DNA of 64,000 nucleotides, from assembly GCF_017742245.1 (NCBI RefSeq), contig NZ_JAGHKO010000001.1:1083061-1147060 (forward strand), written 5' to 3'. This stretch comes from Niastella soli. Lineage in GTDB: Bacteria; Bacteroidota; Bacteroidia; Chitinophagales; Chitinophagaceae. Numbering within the stretch: the first letter of the stretch is position 1; the number at the start of each line of letters is the position of its first letter. The notes beneath the pieces were generated by a model that was given only the letters and a program-made list of their open reading frames with translations, ran no database searches and was not told the origin of the DNA. This document shows positions 60,903 to 64,000 of this stretch, one piece after another. A program made the position numbers and the translations under genes.

Positions 60903-63900
60903 TTATAATGTGCGTTTTACTTCTTCCAGTTCAAACGCTTCGATTATATCACCTACTTTAATATCGGTAAAGCCCTTAACAGTTATACCGCACTCCATAC
61001 CCGAAGGAACTTCCTTCACGTCATCTTTAAAGCGTTTCAAAGATTGCAGTTCGCCGCTTTGGCCTTCACCTCTAGGATACTCTACGATACCATCGCGTAT
61101 AACACGGATCTTCGAGTTACGCAGGATCTTACCATCGAGTACATAACAACCTGCAACTGTGGCTTTATCGAATTTGAATACGTTGCGAACTTCCACGTTG
61201 GCGATGATCTTTTCAGTGACTTTAGGTTCCAACATCCCTTCCATCGCACTCTTCACCTCTTCAATAGCGTTGTAGATGATAGAGTAAAGTTTGATTTCCA
61301 CACCTTCTGATTCTGCCAGACGGTTAGCCTGGGTAGAAGGACGCACGTTGAAACCAACAACGATGGCATCGGATGCAGTAGCCAGCATTACATCGCTTTC
61401 GCTGATGGCACCCACTGCTTTATGTACCACCGATACAACGATCTCTTCGGTTGACAGTTTTTGCAGTGAATCACTCAACGCTTCTACCGAACCATCCACG
61501 TCGCCTTTCAGGATCAGGTTCAACTGTTTGAAGTTTCCTAATGCCAAACGACGGCCAATTTCATCGAGTGTGATATGTTTCTTGGTACGTATACCTTGTT
61601 CGCGTAAGATCTGTGCACGACGGTTTGCTACTTCTTTGGCTTCTGCTTCATCTGTATATACTTTGAATTTCTCACCAGCCTGAGGGGCACCGTTCAAGCC
61701 CAGGATCAATACCGGGGTTGATGGTGGCGCTTCGTCAACGCGTTTGTTACGTTCGTTGAACATCGCTTTTACCCGGCCAAAGAACTGACCAGATACTACC
61801 AGGTCGCCATGTTTCAAGGTACCGTTTTGAACCAGAACGGTTGCTACATAGCCACGTCCTTTATCGAGGGTAGCCTCAATGATGGTACCAGTAGCCTCGC
61901 GGTCGGGGTTGGCTTTCAGGTCAAGCAACTCTGCTTCGAGCAGGATCTTTTCCAGCAGGCTGTCTACATTCAAACCTTGCTTAGCGCTCAGTTGCTGGCT
62001 TTGGTATTTACCACCCCATTCTTCAACCAACAGGTTCATACCTGCGAGTTGTTCGTATATTTTCTGCGGGTTTGCACCGTCTTTATCAATTTTGTTGATA
62101 GCAAAGATCATTGGAACACCGGCAGCTTGTGCGTGGCTGATGGCTTCCTTGGTTTGCGGCATCACCGCATCGTCTGCTGCCACCACAATTACTGCGATAT
62201 CGGTTACCTTGGCACCGCGGGCACGCATGGCGGTAAACGCTTCGTGACCAGGAGTATCAAGGAAGGAGATCTTTTTACCATTGGCCAGTGTTACTTCGTA
62301 GGCACCAATGTGCTGGGTGATACCACCCGCCTCACCAGCTACCACATTCGCACTGCGGATATAGTCGAGCAGGGATGTTTTACCGTGGTCAACGTGACCC
62401 ATGATGGTAACGATGGGAGCGCGATGTTGCAGGTCTTCTGCATTATCCGCTTCTTCTTCTTCTTCCAGTTCAAGCTGCTTTTCCATATCGATGAACTCGG
62501 CTTCATATCCAAATTCACCGGCCACCAGTTCAATTACCTCGGCATCCAAACGCTGGTTGATAGACACCATGAGACCAAGGCTCATACACTTGCTGATCAC
62601 TTCTGCAAAGCTTACATCCATCAGATTAGCCAGTTCGCTTACACTGATAAACTCTGTAACCTGCAGTTTGTTATCCTGTCCTTCAACACCTTCACGTTCC
62701 GCCATGTTCTGGCGTTTTTCGTGACGGCGTTTTGCTTTTATACCCTTTTGACCTTTACCACCAGACAGTTTAGCCTGTGTTTCGCGTATTTTATCCTGGA
62801 TCTCTTTTTCGTTGATCTCTTTAGGCTCGCGGGACACATGACGATTTCCACCTCCTGGACCACGGTTCTGGCCTGGACGGTTTGGACCGCCTCTGAAGCC
62901 GCCGCCCTGGTGTTGGCCGCCCGGACGGTGTTGACCGCCCTGACCCTGACCACCATGATGACCACCGCCGCCATGATGACCGCCTTGTCCGCCTTGCTGA
63001 CCTGGTTCTCTTTTCTTGAAAAGATGTTGTGCCCGCTCCTGCGCCGATTGCTGCGACTGCTGTTGATCCTTCTTTTCAATGGGAATGCGTTTACGCTTCC
63101 TCTTTTCCTCGTTGGGCTTCGGTTTGGTGCGGGCTTCGTCGCCAACCGGTAATTCTATTTTGCCCAGAATTTTCGGTCCCGTAAGTTTATCTGCTTTAAT
63201 ATTTTCAATAACAGGTGGTTGGGCTTCTTCCTTCGGCTCTTCTTTTTGCACTTCCTTAACCGGTTCCTGTTGCTTTTTCTTTTCAACTACTACCTGTTTT
63301 GCAGGTTGTTGTGGCTGTTTGGCAACTTCCTTTTTAGGTTTTTCCTCGACCACAGGCGTAGTAGCCTTTGGAGCTTCTTCTTTAGGCGCCTCCGCAACGG
63401 GTGCTTCTTTGGCAACCGTTTTCGGTTTTTCTTCCTTCACCGGCGGCGCTTCTTCCTTCGCCTTTACTGGCGGCTCTTCGTCCTTTTTCTTAACTACTAT
63501 CGGCGTTTTCTTCGGTCTTGTGGACGAATCAATTGCCGAAAGGTCAATTTTATCCAAAATTTTAGGCCCCTCAATTCCAGGTGCTTCCACCTTGGTAATT
63601 TCAGGCTGCTTATCCTCAGCTTTTTGCTCTACTACAACTTCTTTTTCTTTTGCAGGCTCCTGCTCTTTTTCTTCTTCTTTCTCCTTCTTCTCTTCCACTA
63701 CAGGCGGAGCTACTACAACTGGCTGCTCAACAACAGGTTGTTTTTCAACTACCGGCACAACTTCTTCTACCTTCTCAACTTTATCTACTTTTTCCTCTTT
63801 CTCTTCTTTTTCTACTACCTCTACCTTCTCAACCTTTTCTACCTTCTCTACTTTTTCTACCTTTTCTACTTTCTCTTCTCTCGTCTCTTCCACAACCGGA

Positions 63901-64000
63901 GTTGGTTCCTGTTTTTTAACCACCTCTTTCTTAACAGCCGCATCTTCTTCCTTCTTCTTCTTAGCTTCCAGACTTCCCTTCGGCAGATCAATCTGATCGC
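60903..64000 (-). CDS. infB: Translation initiation factor IF-2 (N-terminus outside window)
   Basis: The frame runs open to the window edge (64000), reading [16 protein letters not shown] before the first candidate start, so the gene is cut. The visible part is over 1030 residues. It holds a long, very charged Lys/Glu/Val/Pro N-terminal region with tandem [10 protein letters not shown], a Gly/His/Gln-rich part, and the GTPase domain. GTPase motifs are G1 GHVDHGKT, G3 DTPGH, G4 NKID and G5 SAK; then come domains II-IV with [13 protein letters not shown] and [10 protein letters not shown]. It delivers initiator tRNA to the ribosome. The N-terminal repeat region is far longer than in E. coli. 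Confidence 0.95.
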   Translation of the reverse strand, partial: DQIDLPKGSLEAKKKKEEDAAVKKEVVKKQEPTPVVEETREEKVEKVEKVEKVEKVEKVEVVEKEEKEEKVDKVEKVEEVVPVVEKQPVVEQPVVVAPPVVEEKKEKEEEKEQEPAKEKEVVVEQKAEDKQPEITKVEAPGIEGPKILDKIDLSAIDSSTRPKKTPIVVKKKDEEPPVKAKEEAPPVKEEKPKTVAKEAPVAEAPKEEAPKATTPVVEEKPKKEVAKQPQQPAKQVVVEKKKQQEPVKEVQKEEPKEEAQPPVIENIKADKLTGPKILGKIELPVGDEARTKPKPNEEKRKRKRIPIEKKDQQQSQQSAQERAQHLFKKREPGQQGGQGGHHGGGGHHGGQGQGGQHRPGGQHQGGGFRGGPNRPGQNRGPGGGNRHVSREPKEINEKEIQDKIRETQAKLSGGKGQKGIKAKRRHEKRQNMAEREGVEGQDNKLQVTEFISVSELANLMDVSFAEVISKCMSLGLMVSINQRLDAEVIELVAGEFGYEAEFIDMEKQLELEEEEEADNAEDLQHRAPIVTIMGHVDHGKTSLLDYIRSANVVAGEAGGITQHIGAYEVTLANGKKISFLDTPGHEAFTAMRARGAKVTDIAVIVVAADDAVMPQTKEAISHAQAAGVPMIFAINKIDKDGANPQKIYEQLAGMNLLVEEWGGKYQSQQLSAKQGLNVDSLLEKILLEAELLDLKANPDREATGTIIEATLDKGRGYVATVLVQNGTLKHGDLVVSGQFFGRVKAMFNERNKRVDEAPPSTPVLILGLNGAPQAGEKFKVYTDEAEAKEVANRRAQILREQGIRTKKHITLDEIGRRLALGNFKQLNLILKGDVDGSVEALSDSLQKLSTEEIVVSVVHKAVGAISESDVMLATASDAIVVGFNVRPSTQANRLAESEGVEIKLYSIIYNAIEEVKSAMEGMLEPKVTEKIIANVEVRNVFKFDKATVAGCYVLDGKILRNSKIRVIRDGIVEYPRGEGQSGELQSLKRFKDDVKEVPSGMECGITVKGFTDIKVGDIIEAFELEEVKRTL

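Noticed and set aside
61809-63996. Long plus-strand frames (61809-63152 and 63079-63996) opposite infB
   Set aside because: They are antisense to the well-supported IF-2 gene and arise from its biased codon use (GAA/AAG repeats give stop-poor complements). The translations are Ser/Thr/Phe-rich with no domain.
1-64000. tRNA or rRNA genes
   Set aside because: No T-loop/anticodon-arm pattern or conserved rRNA segment was noticed by eye; a covariance search was not possible here.

Overview
The window reads as a chromosomal piece of a Bacteroidota bacterium, most likely family Chitinophagaceae (Chitinophaga/Niastella-like). The signs are a type IX secretion (Por) sorting domain on a secreted glycosidase, many Bacteroidota-type lipoproteins, TAnnTTTG promoter elements, a DUF5106/thioredoxin protein, a GH3-family protein, and intergenic spacers carrying degenerate short tandem repeats. 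Genus cannot be decided from the sequence alone. I see no rRNA, tRNA, CRISPR array, insertion sequence or prophage.

Region by region. 1-5.9 kb: the end of paaE (phenylacetyl-CoA epoxidase reductase), a lipoprotein, a nucleoid-associated protein, a small hypothetical, and a T9SS-exported GH10-like glycoside hydrolase. 6-19.3 kb is an accessory (defence) island with two divergent systems. Leftward lies jetA-jetB-jetC, a Wadjet/MksBEF-type SMC complex with no JetD/MksG nuclease gene beside it. Rightward lies a retron-like locus: a WGR/HEAT protein, a winged-helix SWIM zinc-finger protein, a structured non-coding RNA with msr/msd architecture and its own promoter, and a retron reverse transcriptase. 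19.3-32.7 kb is mostly housekeeping: an AlkA-type glycosylase, mnmD, cysS, a DNase I-fold phosphatase, two rhomboids, rlmD, msrB, adk, an esterase-like protein, an HtrA-like protease and a lipoprotein. 33.6-39.3 kb holds paaZ, an enoyl-CoA hydratase, a second AlkA paralogue, a NhaD-type antiporter and fabG. 39.5-51.8 kb holds a GH3-family enzyme, lptB, metF, a GT-C-like membrane protein, a periplasmic PPIase and thioredoxin pair, an aminotransferase, a 47-residue lipoprotein with a small partner ORF, a GT-B glycosyltransferase and a SixA-like phosphatase. 52-64 kb holds a LuxR-type response regulator, a divergent PurF homologue, a multi-PAS/GAF histidine kinase with a second LuxR regulator, a SurA-like PPIase, and infB running off the window edge.

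How they work together. The best candidate for an unusual system is the retron locus at about 11.87-18.9 kb. RT, ncRNA, WGR-HEAT and WH-SWIM proteins are colinear and probably form one tripartite unit, and they sit back to back with a JetD-less Wadjet operon. PaaE, PaaZ and the enoyl-CoA hydratase belong to aerobic phenylacetate degradation, which is split here by more than 30 kb. A second theme is a dispersed family of 7-nt-period tandem repeats whose sequence differs from site to site. One copy lies inside the paaE coding region and one between jetB and jetC.
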